The notes: generated by a model not told the origin, from the letters alone. A DNA stretch of 28,412 nt from Malonomonas sp036526255 (GCA_036526255.1 DATCYW010000076.1:1-28412); one strand, 5' to 3'; shown: positions 15,217 to 23,886, counted from the stretch's first letter. Made by a program: numbers and translations.

Positions 15217-16155
15217 TTAACGGACCAGCAGCACCTCATCGATATTGAAACTTCTCGGCCGTTCAAGCTTGACGACAAACAGCAGCAGACCGGCAACCCG
15301 ACTGATTTCAAGCGTACGCGACTTAGGCGCTACGACGACCTGTGCCAGTGGAACTTCGATTTTTGTCCAGCCTGACGGCAGAACGAAACTGGTATTGAAG
15401 CGGTCGCTGTGGGCGTTGTCGTGTCGGCGATGCAGCTGGTCATGAATGCGGAAGTGCAACTCAAGCGGCTCGGGGTCAGGATTATACAGGTGCAGCCGCA
15501 CTAGCCGGTAGTCGCTCCAGTCGGCGGGGAAATGCTTCAACCCGACACCGGAATAGGGCTGGGTACTCAGCTCGACCCGCAATGACGATGCGCCGCTGTA
15601 GGCGACCTGATGATCCAGCGATTGCCTGGAGCCACCCCCCCAACGGGCCGCTTCGGAGGATATTTCAAAGCCAGACAGCAGCGGGAACTGCTGCCGGGCG
15701 ATCAGTTCGTCAGTCAGAACGCGGGCTAGCGGCAGCAGGCTGAAGACCACCAGCACCGCAACCAGCAGTTGCAACAGTTTCAGCTGCCAGCTTTTGACGA
15801 CATGCCGGCTCGGAGCCCAGAAAGCCATCGCCAGCAGACTGCCCAGCAGATCCTTGGCCAGATCGCTCCAACTGGCACTGCGCCCCAAACCAGCCTGAAT
15901 CAGTTCCGAGGCCCCGCCGAACAGAAAAACCAGCACCAGCACCAGCACCAGTTGCGACCAGTAGCGCGTCGCAGGCTTCCAGGTAAAGTAGAGGTAGGTC
16001 CAGAGGGAAAAATTAAGCAGATGCCCAAGGTCCCAGAAAGCGTAGTAGGAGCGGGGGTAATCCAGCCCGGGCATGCCGACAAACAACAGTACGGCACAAA
16101 TCAGGGCCACCACAGCAATCAACAGCAGCGATTTATTTTTTCGATCTGTCAACAT
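15217..16155 (-). CDS. VanZ-like membrane protein with a C-terminal extracytoplasmic beta-sandwich domain
   Basis: I prefer ATG 16155 (312 residues) over 16227, because GGGTGAG lies just upstream and a membrane helix then starts at residue 9. Residues 1-143 have about five hydrophobic segments and the VanZ motif SELIQAGLGRSASWSDLAKDLLG (E.iQ....R..s..Dl..n..G). Residues 145-312 are soluble and strand-rich (SLRVELSTQPYSGVGL, YRLVRLHLYNPDPEPLELHFRIHD, GWTKIEVPL, SFNIDEVLLV), resembling a galactose-binding/carbohydrate-binding module. VanZ relatives affect glycopeptide resistance or surface polymers; the role here is unknown. Confidence 0.8.
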   Translation of the reverse strand: MLTDRKNKSLLLIAVVALICAVLLFVGMPGLDYPRSYYAFWDLGHLLNFSLWTYLYFTWKPATRYWSQLVLVLVLVFLFGGASELIQAGLGRSASWSDLAKDLLGSLLAMAFWAPSRHVVKSWQLKLLQLLVAVLVVFSLLPLARVLTDELIARQQFPLLSGFEISSEAARWGGGSRQSLDHQVAYSGASSLRVELSTQPYSGVGLKHFPADWSDYRLVRLHLYNPDPEPLELHFRIHDQLHRRHDNAHSDRFNTSFVLPSGWTKIEVPLAQVVVAPKSRTLEISRVAGLLLFVVKLERPRSFNIDEVLLVR

Positions 16156-16333
16156 CAAGCTCACCCTGTCAAAAAAACCGACAGTCTCGTTTTCTTTATG
16201 GACAAGCTGCAACCAGCGGCTCGGCAAAAACGACCCAGAAACAAAACAGATTTATAACAAGCAGCCAGTATTATGGGCTATATAAACTTTTTCCCGAGAA
16301 AACCCCAGCAACATCCACCGGGCCGAAAAGGCA

Positions 16334-16350
16334 GGGCACGGTACTTGCTA
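16334..16350 (+). promoter_or_regulatory. Candidate sigma-54 promoter of the PilZ gene
   Basis: GGGCAC-GGTAC-TTGCTA matches the -24/-12 consensus TGGCAC-N5-TTGCW in all but the first base, with exact spacing. A start near 16360 gives a leader of about 100 bases to ATG 16463. Confidence 0.6.
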
Positions 16351-16374
16351 ACATATTTAGTTGCAGCATATAAT
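16346..16374 (+). promoter_or_regulatory. Candidate sigma-70 promoter overlapping the sigma-54 site
   Basis: TTGCTA (16346-16351) lies 17 bases before a perfect TATAAT (16369-16374). The -35 hexamer shares bases with the -12 element of the sigma-54 candidate, so the two polymerase forms would exclude each other. Confidence 0.55.
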
Positions 16375-16462
16375 AGGGATGTTTTTCAGTATCCGACACT
16401 TGGCTTGAAATTTTTCGTACTTGGTTTGGGGGGCACACGATCTCTTTTAAGGAGCAACCTAA

Positions 16463-16831
16463 ATGGAAAGTCAACCCACCTACCAGCCAATCAGAATGCA
16501 CCAACGCTTTAAAGCCAAACAACGGGCACTGGTTTTGCTCCCCCAGGGGGAAGACGCACTCCCCTACCACATTATCGACATCAGCCAGGGCGGGCTGTCG
16601 TTCCGCTATCTCGGCAAAAAACTCAAGCACAGCGAAATTGACCGCATCAGCCTCTACCACGAATACGATCTTATTGTCGACTCCCTGCCGGTGACAACCG
16701 TCTCCGACTCCAGGCTGCATGACAATCTGGTTCCGGTCCGTCGTGGCAGTATCTGCTTTAACAATTTGAGCGCTGACCAGCAAAGCAAGTTAGCAACATT
16801 CATTCAACAACACACCGAAGTCAGCCACTAG
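16463..16831 (+). CDS. PilZ domain protein
   Basis: A 122-residue single-domain protein. MHQRFKAKQRALVLL is the N-terminal basic region where PilZ has RxxxR, here R-F-K-A-K, so the second Arg is replaced by Lys. DISQGGLSFRY is the D/NxSxxG motif that completes a cyclic-di-GMP site. AAGGAG lies 11-16 bases before the ATG. PilZ proteins transmit c-di-GMP signals to motility and surface-polymer systems. The next genes are an MshEN-type ATPase and a histidine kinase, suggesting one surface-regulation module. Whether the R-to-K change still allows binding is open. Confidence 0.85.
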   Translation: MESQPTYQPIRMHQRFKAKQRALVLLPQGEDALPYHIIDISQGGLSFRYLGKKLKHSEIDRISLYHEYDLIVDSLPVTTVSDSRLHDNLVPVRRGSICFNNLSADQQSKLATFIQQHTEVSH

Positions 16832-16956
16832 CCAGCAAGCCGGACAAGCGACTTTTAGCAACACCGCCGAAACCGACTACCGGTGAGCCGGACCAATAAT
16901 ACCCGCCAAGCCACAACAATTCATATCCCACTCAAATCAGTTCGTTCGCTTCTTAT

Positions 16957-16985
16957 TTGACAGTATCCAAGCGCTATTGTAGAGA
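16957..16985 (+). promoter_or_regulatory. Candidate promoter of the ATPase-histidine kinase operon
   Basis: TTGACA (16957-16962), 17-base spacer, TAGAGA (16980-16985). The -35 is perfect and the -10 weak. A start near 16992 would exclude most of the AAGGGAG that could serve TTG 17000, favouring ATG 17069 for the ATPase. Confidence 0.45.
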
Positions 16986-17068
16986 AGGGAGTAATCTTTT
17001 TGCGGTCTATTCGCCGGACCTTGCTGCCCTGTGTAATTTTTACAGACATCTTAAGACCGGGACAACTG

Positions 17069-19348
17069 ATGAAGCACCTCCTGATTATCAAATTTCTGAA
17101 TGGCCGCCAAGAAGAGGTCAACCTGTTACGTCCCTTCCATCCGCGCGACAAACAGCTACTGGTTGAACTGATCCGCTGTCAGGAACAGGTCACCATCGCC
17201 ATGGATGAACTCTGCTACATCATGGTCATCGATACCAGCGGCTGGAAACTGCCGATCAAATCCGGGGAACTGGTCGAAACTATCGAAACCACCACCGGCG
17301 ACCATTTCGAACTGCGCGTCCCCCCCAATCAGACCCACAAAAGTGGCTTCTACGCTTTCCCTGTCGACCAGAAGGCTTCGTACCGCAGCATCTTTTTCAC
17401 CTTTCCCGGCATCCGCCAACGCAGTGAAAACCGCACCCTGAGCGATATTCTCGAAGAGCGCGGCTGGCTGCAACAGAATGCGATCGACGAGGTACTGGAC
17501 GAGCAGGAGAAACTGCGCTCGCGCAAAGTCGGTGAGATCATTGCTGCCGCGGCCGACCTGCCGGCCGACAAGATCGACGAGGTTGCTCAACAGTCCAAAG
17601 CCGCAGAGCCAGGGCAAAAGGTCCGTATCGGCGACCTGCTGATTCAGGCCGGACTGATCAGCAGGGAAGCAGTCGAAGAAGCCCTGAAAACCCAGTCTGC
17701 GGGCAAGAAAAAGCGCGTCGGCGAGCTGTTGATCGAAAAAGGGCTGGTCACTGAAGAGCAGCTGCTGATGGCCCTGGCGGCCAAATTTCGGATGCAGGTC
17801 CTTGACCTGTCGACCACTACGCCGAGCTCAGAGGCCATCGCAGCGCTGAGCAAAGAGATGGTTCTGCAACTGAAAGTGCTGCCGATCTCGGTTGACAGTC
17901 GCCGCCTGATCGTCGCCACCTCGGATCCGACCGATCCGACCATCGGCGACAACCTGCGTTTTCTGACCAATCTGGGGATCGACTTTGTTGCCGCACCAGC
18001 CTCGGCGATCCAGGAAGCGATCGACAATTACTACGGCTACAGCGGCCGCAGCGACGACAATATCGCCAACCTGCTCGGCGAGCTGGCCGAAGAGCAGGTC
18101 AACATCGAAGAAGAGCCTGACGAACTCGGTGCTACGGGAGTCACCGAAAGCGATTCGCAGATCATCTCGCTGGTCAACAGTATCCTGCTTGAGGCTTTTC
18201 GCAAAGGTGCCTCGGATATCCATTTTGAGCCGGGACTCGGCAACCAGCCGTTGCAGATCCGCTATCGGATCGACGGAGTCTGCGCGATCACCCACAAAGT
18301 CTCGACCACCTTTAAAAAGGCGATCATCTCGCGCATCAAGATCATCGCCAAACTGGATATCGCCGAGCGTCGCCGGCCACAGAGCGGAAAAATTGTCATG
18401 CGTTCAGACCGGAGAAAAATCGAGTTTCGGGTTGAGACCACCCCGACGGCCGGCGGTCAGGAAGATGCCGTGCTGCGAATTCTCTCCTCGTCACAGCCGC
18501 TGAAACTGAATGAAATGGGGCTGACCGAAAAAAACCGCCAGGATCTTGTTGAGATTCTTGAGAAACCCTACGGTATCATTCTCTGCGTCGGACCGACCGG
18601 CTCGGGCAAGACCACCACGCTGCACTCGGCGCTGGGGCATATCAATACCCCGGTACGAAAAATCTGGACGGCCGAGGATCCGGTCGAAATCACCCAGCCC
18701 GGCCTGCGGCAGGTACAGATCAACCCGAAAATCGGCTTCACCTTCGATCAGGCGATGCGCTCGTTTCTGCGCGCCGACCCCGACGTGATCATGATCGGCG
18801 AGATGCGCGACGCGGAGACGGCAAAAACCGCCATCGACGCGTCGCTGACCGGCCACCTGGTCTTCAGCACCCTGCACACCAACAACTCGGCCGAAACCGT
18901 CGTCCGACTGATTGAGATGGGGATGGACCCCTTCAACTTTGCCAACTCGTTGCTCGGTATCATTGCCCAGCGGCTGGCGCGCCGGGTCTGCAACGACTGC
19001 CGTGAAACCTATCAGCCTTCAGTCGAAGAACTGGAGCGGCTGATCCATCACTATGGCAAGGACTATTACCAACGCCACGAACTGCCCCAGGATCCGGCCA
19101 AGGTGACTCTGTCCCGCGCGGTCGGCTGCGACAATTGCAACAAGACCGGCTATCGCGGCCGGATCGCTATCCACGAGCTGATGACAACCTCATCCGACAT
19201 CCGGCGGGCCATCAAAGAAGGGCAGATGCACGAAGAACTGCGCGAAATGGCGATCAACAACGGCATGCGCACCCTGATGATGGACGGCATCGGCAAAATT
19301 TTCTCCGGCCAGACCGACCTGGAACAGGTCCTGCGCGTCTGCATGTAA
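17069..19348 (+). CDS. PilB/GspE/MshE-type secretion or pilus ATPase with MshEN repeats
   Basis: 759 residues from ATG 17069; TTG 17000 is an alternative start. Residues 1-115 form an extra N-terminal domain I do not recognise. MshEN-like motifs follow: a degenerate one near 120 (LSDILEERGWL), then VRIGDLLIQAGLI near 185 and KRVGELLIEKGLV near 213. Such repeats bind c-di-GMP in MshE. The ATPase core has Walker A GPTGSGKT (508-515), Walker B-region VIMIGEMRD (573-581, GEMRD for the usual GEIRD), the His box GHLVFSTLHTN and a tetracysteine zinc site (Cys641, 644, 687, 690). It should power assembly of a type IV pilus or type II secretion pseudopilus. No pilin, pilT or pilC gene lies nearby. Confidence 0.92.
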   Translation: MKHLLIIKFLNGRQEEVNLLRPFHPRDKQLLVELIRCQEQVTIAMDELCYIMVIDTSGWKLPIKSGELVETIETTTGDHFELRVPPNQTHKSGFYAFPVDQKASYRSIFFTFPGIRQRSENRTLSDILEERGWLQQNAIDEVLDEQEKLRSRKVGEIIAAAADLPADKIDEVAQQSKAAEPGQKVRIGDLLIQAGLISREAVEEALKTQSAGKKKRVGELLIEKGLVTEEQLLMALAAKFRMQVLDLSTTTPSSEAIAALSKEMVLQLKVLPISVDSRRLIVATSDPTDPTIGDNLRFLTNLGIDFVAAPASAIQEAIDNYYGYSGRSDDNIANLLGELAEEQVNIEEEPDELGATGVTESDSQIISLVNSILLEAFRKGASDIHFEPGLGNQPLQIRYRIDGVCAITHKVSTTFKKAIISRIKIIAKLDIAERRRPQSGKIVMRSDRRKIEFRVETTPTAGGQEDAVLRILSSSQPLKLNEMGLTEKNRQDLVEILEKPYGIILCVGPTGSGKTTTLHSALGHINTPVRKIWTAEDPVEITQPGLRQVQINPKIGFTFDQAMRSFLRADPDVIMIGEMRDAETAKTAIDASLTGHLVFSTLHTNNSAETVVRLIEMGMDPFNFANSLLGIIAQRLARRVCNDCRETYQPSVEELERLIHHYGKDYYQRHELPQDPAKVTLSRAVGCDNCNKTGYRGRIAIHELMTTSSDIRRAIKEGQMHEELREMAINNGMRTLMMDGIGKIFSGQTDLEQVLRVCM

Positions 19349-19375
19349 TCAGCTGCAAACTGGCCAATACCAGCG

Positions 19376-21628
19376 ATGGAACCGAACGACACTATGCAGG
19401 AAACCTTGAACAACCAACCCCGCCCACAGCTGCGCCTGAAGGTGCTGCTGCCGATGACCTTCGGCATCCTGATTTTTCTTGGCCTGTACGTCGCGTCTAC
19501 CTCCTGGTATCTGAACCAGGAGATCAGCCGTGATCTGAATCATGACATCATCAATGTCGACAACATGTTCAACACCTTGCTCGATCAGCGGGTCGGGCTG
19601 ATGCGCATACAGCTTGAGCAGCTCGCCGAGAACCTTGAGCTGCAGCAACTGATGCAGAAGCGGAACCGTGCCGCCCTGAAAGAGCAGATCGCTCCTCAGT
19701 ACGCGCGCTTGCTGGAGCGGATGCAGATCACCCATCTCTACTTCCACCAACCGGACCAGACGGTTTTTCTGCGTGCCCATAATCCGCAGCAGTTTGGCGA
19801 TCTGATCAAGCGCCACTCACTGCAGCAGGCTGCCCGGACCGGACAGGCCACCCGTGGGCTTGAGCTGGGACCATTTGGCAGCTTTACCCTGCGGGTGGTC
19901 ATCCCCTGGCAGCAGAATGGAGAAAAGCTCGGCTATCTGGAAATGGGGCAGGAAGTCGAACTGCTGATAAACAGCTTCTTTCAGCAGGATGACACCGAAC
20001 TGTTCTTCGCCATCGGCAAAAGATTTCTCGATAAAAAGCAAATGACCGGCAACCCCTATTTTCAGAGTAAACACATCGACTGGGATCTGCTTGAAGACAA
20101 AGTCATCGTCGAAGCGAGTGATCAGCGCATGCTGCCCGCTTTACGCGATGCCCTGAAAACCAGGCCGACGCAGTCAAATCAAAGCATCCAGTTCAATTTC
20201 GACGGTCGAAAGTACCGCGGGATCAGTCAACCCCTGCGAGATTCATCGCAACAACAGGTTGGTGAATTTCTGGTTCTGCATGACGTCACCGCAGAAGTGA
20301 TCGATTTTCACAGCGCCGTTAAGTTCAGCATTGTCCTCTGCCTGCTGCTGTGGGGCGGTTTCCTCTGCTACTCCGCCTTCCTGCTCGGCAACACCGAGAA
20401 TCAGCTGGAAATGGCCCAACAGCAGCTGATCGACAAGATGCAGAAAGTCTCCGCGACCAACCGGCACCTGGAAAATGAGATCAGCGAACGCAAGGCCGCA
20501 GAAGATGCACTGAACAACGCCCATAACAATCTCGAGATCCGCGTTCAGGAACGGACCGAACAACTCTGGCTGTCGCTGGAGCAGACCCGACAGACCCGCG
20601 AGCAGCTGACCAGCATCGTCGCCTCCATGGCCGACGGCTTGATGGTGGCCTCCAGCGAAGGACAACTGCTGCTGATCAACGAAAGTGCTGCACAGCTGCT
20701 CAGCTGTAAAGTCAAGGACGCCATCGGAAAACCGCTCAAAACCCTCATCCAGGACCCGGCCCTGCTGAAACGGCTGGAGGAGGCGCTGCGTCAGGAGCTT
20801 CCTGAACAGCGAATCGAATTTTCACAGATGTCCGCCGACCTGAAGAAGCCGCTGTTCCTGCAGGCGCGAACCTCGGTTATCACCGGCAAGCAAGCGGAAA
20901 TCACCGGCACGGTTTTTCTGATTCAGGACATTTCTCACGCACGCGAGATGGAGCGGATGAAGAGCGAGTTCATCAGTACTGCAGTCCATGAGTTGAGCAC
21001 ACCGCTGACGGCAATCCTCGGTTATACCGAGCTGCTGCTCTCAGAGCAAAGCTTCAACCCGGAGGAGAACCGCGAATTCCTGTCCATCATCCATGAAAAA
21101 TCTGAGTTTCTCTCCTCCCTGGTCGGAGATATGCTTGATATCAGCCGGATCGAATCGGGCAAGCCACTCGATCTGCATAAAGGGTTTTTTTCAGCAGAAG
21201 AGCTGTTCGAACGGCCGATCCACCATTTCCATCACTTTTCAGCCAATCACCAGTTCTGCATTGACATCTGTGAGCCGCAGCTGAAATTCGCGACAGATAA
21301 AGAAAAGATCTGGCAGGTGATGGAAAATCTCTGCAGTAACGCGGTGAAATACTCGCCTGAAGGGGGGGAGATCAAGGTCAGCGGAGAAGCTTTGGAAAAC
21401 GGTTACCAGGTCACAGTGACCGACCAGGGGATCGGCATGACCCCAGAGCAGGTCGCCAGGGTGTTTGAAAAGTTCTACCGTTGCAACCAGTCGGACACCG
21501 CCGTCGGCGGCACCGGACTGGGGATGACCATCGTCAAAAGCATCATCGACGCCCACGAAGGGCAGGTCTGGATCGACAGCGAACTGGGGCAGAGAACCAG
21601 CGTTCACTTTGTCATCCCCTTCAGCTGA
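19376..21628 (+). CDS. Membrane sensor histidine kinase with extracytoplasmic sensor and PAS domain
   Basis: 750 residues. A membrane segment at about 25-46, then about 265 residues of periplasmic sensor (probably a double Cache-type fold), a second segment at about 314-337, a coiled coil (about 340-405), a PAS domain (SIVASMADGLMVASSEGQLL, about 412-510), HisKA with His538 in STAVHELSTPL (Ser where Arg is usual) and a complete HATPase: N-box NLCSNAVKYS, G1 DQGIGM, F-box FEKFYR, G2 GGTGLGM. It starts 27 bases after the ATPase stop, so the two are co-transcribed. No response regulator lies next to it; its partner is elsewhere. ATG 19394 is an alternative start; neither has a good ribosome-binding site. 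Confidence 0.9.
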   Translation: MEPNDTMQETLNNQPRPQLRLKVLLPMTFGILIFLGLYVASTSWYLNQEISRDLNHDIINVDNMFNTLLDQRVGLMRIQLEQLAENLELQQLMQKRNRAALKEQIAPQYARLLERMQITHLYFHQPDQTVFLRAHNPQQFGDLIKRHSLQQAARTGQATRGLELGPFGSFTLRVVIPWQQNGEKLGYLEMGQEVELLINSFFQQDDTELFFAIGKRFLDKKQMTGNPYFQSKHIDWDLLEDKVIVEASDQRMLPALRDALKTRPTQSNQSIQFNFDGRKYRGISQPLRDSSQQQVGEFLVLHDVTAEVIDFHSAVKFSIVLCLLLWGGFLCYSAFLLGNTENQLEMAQQQLIDKMQKVSATNRHLENEISERKAAEDALNNAHNNLEIRVQERTEQLWLSLEQTRQTREQLTSIVASMADGLMVASSEGQLLLINESAAQLLSCKVKDAIGKPLKTLIQDPALLKRLEEALRQELPEQRIEFSQMSADLKKPLFLQARTSVITGKQAEITGTVFLIQDISHAREMERMKSEFISTAVHELSTPLTAILGYTELLLSEQSFNPEENREFLSIIHEKSEFLSSLVGDMLDISRIESGKPLDLHKGFFSAEELFERPIHHFHHFSANHQFCIDICEPQLKFATDKEKIWQVMENLCSNAVKYSPEGGEIKVSGEALENGYQVTVTDQGIGMTPEQVARVFEKFYRCNQSDTAVGGTGLGMTIVKSIIDAHEGQVWIDSELGQRTSVHFVIPFS

Positions 21629-21663
21629 ACACCCGCCGCCCCTTGTCGAGAAACGTTACAAAA

Positions 21664-21692
21664 ACGGCCGGTTCCTCTAAGGAACCGGCCGT
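21664..21692 (-). terminator. Terminator of the thioesterase gene, between convergent genes
   Basis: ACGGCCGGTTCC and its exact complement flank a five-base loop. The minus strand continues TTTTTG; the plus strand has no T-run. It therefore mainly serves the minus-strand gene ending at 21719, though the stable hairpin may also shape the kinase message 3' end. Confidence 0.85.
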
Positions 21693-21718
21693 ATCCGTTA
21701 CTCTCTTATACAACCCAC

Positions 21719-22186
21719 TCAGATTGCCTGGATTTCGATACAGAGACAGTCCGCCGTCGCGAAAATGGTTCCGTCACCAGCATGGATTTTGCCGCGCACC
21801 AGAATTTTGCGCCCGGAGACTGAGACTACCTCGCTGTCAACCTGCACCACCTGCAGCAGCGGCAGCAGATTACGGAAGCTGACGTTCAGATTGCCGACCA
21901 CCACCGGGTGTCCTGCCGACCAGGCTGCTAACCCGAGAACTTCATCCAGAACTGCGGCCATGCTGCCACCGTGGGCATGCCCCGGCGGCCCTTCGGTCTC
22001 CGGACCGAACCAGATGCGAGCGACCAGCGAGCGGTCAGGTTTGCGAAAATAACGGGCACGAAACCTCTGCCCTTCAGGGTCGCCGGAAATAAAGCGCAGC
22101 GAACTGCCGACCAGCGAGGGTGCGTCAAAAGGTTCCCAGTCGGCTTCACCGGTGATCTGCGGTGGGGTAAATGTCGCGTTTTCCAT
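21719..22186 (-). CDS. PaaI/4HBT hotdog-fold thioesterase
   Basis: ATG 22186 (155 residues) is chosen because GAGG lies six to seven bases upstream and the longer frame adds only unconserved residues. GHAHGGSMAAVLDEVLGLAAW matches the PaaI-type motif (HGG...a..D). The following VVGNLNVSFRNLLPL, ILVRGKIHAGDGTIFATADCLCIEI is the usual hotdog strand pattern. Members hydrolyse acyl-CoA thioesters. The substrate cannot be read from the sequence. It is downstream of the PEP-CTERM gene on the same strand with a 119-base gap. Confidence 0.8.
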   Translation of the reverse strand: MENATFTPPQITGEADWEPFDAPSLVGSSLRFISGDPEGQRFRARYFRKPDRSLVARIWFGPETEGPPGHAHGGSMAAVLDEVLGLAAWSAGHPVVVGNLNVSFRNLLPLLQVVQVDSEVVSVSGRKILVRGKIHAGDGTIFATADCLCIEIQAI

Positions 22187-22305
22187 CTGTCGCCTCATAA
22201 AGAAAGGGCGACTGAATCCAGCCGCCCTGCTGCAATCCCAAGAATCATTGGCCTGAGTTTTCACAGCGATAGTAGACGATCAAAAAGCGCAGAGCCAGCA
22301 GAAAG

Positions 22306-23403
22306 TCAGGTGGGCAGATTTCTCCTGTTAACCACAATCAACCCAAACAGCAGACCGACAAGCAGCAAAATCAGACTGGAAGGCTCAGGGACCGGCTGCA
22401 GTTCGTCAGTTTCTGCAGGCAGCTGGTGCGCGGCCGGCGCGATAAACAGTTCTTCCTCAGTCTCAGGTTCAGGCTCAAGCAGGCCCAGAGGTAAATTGTC
22501 GAGCCCCTTCGGAAGAGGAATCTCCAGAACGAAAACAGGTACAGTTGCGTCATCCGGGTTAGTGGAGCCGTCCGGGTTAGTGGAACCGTCCGGGTTAGTG
22601 GAACCGTCCGGGTTAGTGGAACCGTCCGGGTTAGTGGAACCGTCCGGGTTAGTGGAACCGTCCGGGTTGGTAGAACCGTCCGGGTTGGTAGAACCGTCCG
22701 GGTTGGTAGAACCGTCCGGGTTGGTAGAACCGTCCGGGTTGGTAGAACCGTCCGGGTTAGTGGAACTATCCGGGCTAGTGGAACTATCCGGGCTAGTGGA
22801 ACTATCCGGGTTAGTGGAACTATCCGGGTTAGTGGAACTATCCGGGTTGGTCGAGCCGCCGGCCCCACCGGATCCGCCGGGGGTAAGGCTGCCGCCGCCG
22901 AGTGGCGTGCCGCCGCTGACATAACGGTACGGCCGGACCACCCCCGCCGCTGAATCCGCTGCAACGTCAAGTACTGGCACCGGACCATCGAGGCTGTAAA
23001 GCTGGTAGGTTGATCCATCCGGGCTGAAATCGAAGGCGAAAACGTAATCGTAGCCAAAAGAGCTGGCGAGCTGTTGCTGTCCGCCACTGCTGGCAAGCGC
23101 CGGATAGGTACGATCACCATCAACATCCAGAAACAGGTCACCCGGTGCAAAGGTGGCATCTGATCCAAGTGACCCGCTCAGGGTCAATCTCTGTGCGCCC
23201 GCCACCGGATCTGAAACGCTGGCCTGAAGCTTGCTGAATGGCGGAGCGAGGTGTTCCTGGCCGGACTGCTGAAACCAGCCGAAGGTGAGCTGGTGGGCAC
23301 CGTCACCGAGGCTCAGTTCGTTGCTGGAACTGATGACATAAGCCCCGCCGGCAATGATCACCGCAGAGATGACAACGGAAAGAAAATAGGTCAGATTTTT
23401 CAT
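22306..23403 (-). CDS. PEP-CTERM sorted surface protein with Ser-Thr-Asn-Pro-Asp hexapeptide repeats
   Basis: A 365-residue exported protein. The N-terminal hydrophobic segment (MKNLTYFLSVVISAVIIAGG) is a signal or anchor. A globular region to about residue 180 is followed by 17 tandem hexapeptides of type S-T-N/S-P-D-S/G/D, then about 70 residues and the sorting signal PVPEPSSLILLLVGLLFGLI-V-V-N-R-R: P-E-P, a hydrophobic helix and a basic tail. In known PEP-CTERM systems an exosortase (EpsH/XrtA) processes such proteins in connection with exopolysaccharide; no exosortase is visible here. The Ser/Thr-rich repeat could be an extended, perhaps glycosylated stalk. AAAGG lies eight bases before the ATG. 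Confidence 0.9.
   Translation of the reverse strand: MKNLTYFLSVVISAVIIAGGAYVISSSNELSLGDGAHQLTFGWFQQSGQEHLAPPFSKLQASVSDPVAGAQRLTLSGSLGSDATFAPGDLFLDVDGDRTYPALASSGGQQQLASSFGYDYVFAFDFSPDGSTYQLYSLDGPVPVLDVAADSAAGVVRPYRYVSGGTPLGGGSLTPGGSGGAGGSTNPDSSTNPDSSTNPDSSTSPDSSTSPDSSTNPDGSTNPDGSTNPDGSTNPDGSTNPDGSTNPDGSTNPDGSTNPDGSTNPDGSTNPDGSTNPDGSTNPDDATVPVFVLEIPLPKGLDNLPLGLLEPEPETEEELFIAPAAHQLPAETDELQPVPEPSSLILLLVGLLFGLIVVNRRNLPT
22553..22858 (-). repeat. 18-bp tandem repeat, 17 units, in the PEP-CTERM gene
   Basis: The phrase TCCGGG recurs every 18 bases from 22553 to 22841. Variants cluster in blocks: TTAGTGGAACCG units (22571-22660), TTGGTAGAACCG units (22661-22750) and units ending AACTA (22751-22840). 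Blocks of identical copies suggest recent slippage. The unit is a multiple of three, so changes in copy number keep the frame. Confidence 0.97.
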
Positions 23404-23835
23404 ATCACGGCCTTTCTACCGAGAACAGAATCAACAGAAGGAACAGCAGCGGCTTGCGCCAGCAGCTGCTACCCTGCCCTCACTCGCGAAGAGGCCGAAA
23501 AACCCGACTCGCACTATCTATCAATAAATAACAAGAAAACAAAGCCATGCGGCTGAAGTTAATCATTAAAGCAAAAAGTGCTCCATAATCAGCACGTTGC
23601 GAATCTGCTAAAAAAATCTACATTAACCCGGCAGAATCAGAAGCAGCAGGGGCAACAATCCGGAACAATGTTCACTGGCATTTCGAATGCATCCACCGCC
23701 CTAATGAGAAATACGGTTCGGGGGGAGGAAATATCAACCCCCAATCACGCCGTAAAATATAATCTATCCGGAAGCTTAGCCGCAGGGGCGCGACAGGTAG
23801 AATTCGACTGATGTCGATTTTCTTTACAAATAAAA
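23404..23835. other. Intergenic stretch, no supported gene
   Basis: About 430 bases with lower GC than the surroundings, upstream of the PEP-CTERM gene and beyond the serC terminator. I see short imperfect hairpins (GTGCT...AGCAC at about 23579-23600; GCATT-tcg-AATGC at about 23679-23691) but no strong promoter. A 77-codon plus-strand frame starting GTG 23578 lacks a ribosome-binding site and looks like chance. Confidence 0.5.
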
Positions 23836-23859
23836 GGCCGAGCGCGTTAACGCTCGGCC
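23836..23859 (-). terminator. Terminator of the PGDH-serC unit
   Basis: GGCCGAGCG, six-base loop, CGCTCGGCC; the minus strand continues TTTTATTTG. It starts about 28 bases past the serC stop. Confidence 0.88.
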
Positions 23860-23886
23860 GGTGAATTTTCAGTTGACGTCTTTCGT

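Noticed and set aside
22553..22858. Regular 18-bp repeats considered as a CRISPR or iteron array
   Set aside because: There are no unique spacers between units, and the repeat is in frame inside a coding sequence.
21971..22924. A plus-strand frame with GLVEPS repeats opposite the PEP-CTERM gene
   Set aside because: An 18-bp repeat keeps all six frames repetitive. The minus frame has the signal peptide and PEP-CTERM signal; the plus frame has neither.
23578..23811. A 77-codon plus-strand frame in the gap before serC
   Set aside because: GTG start without a ribosome-binding site, low-complexity composition and no recognisable features.
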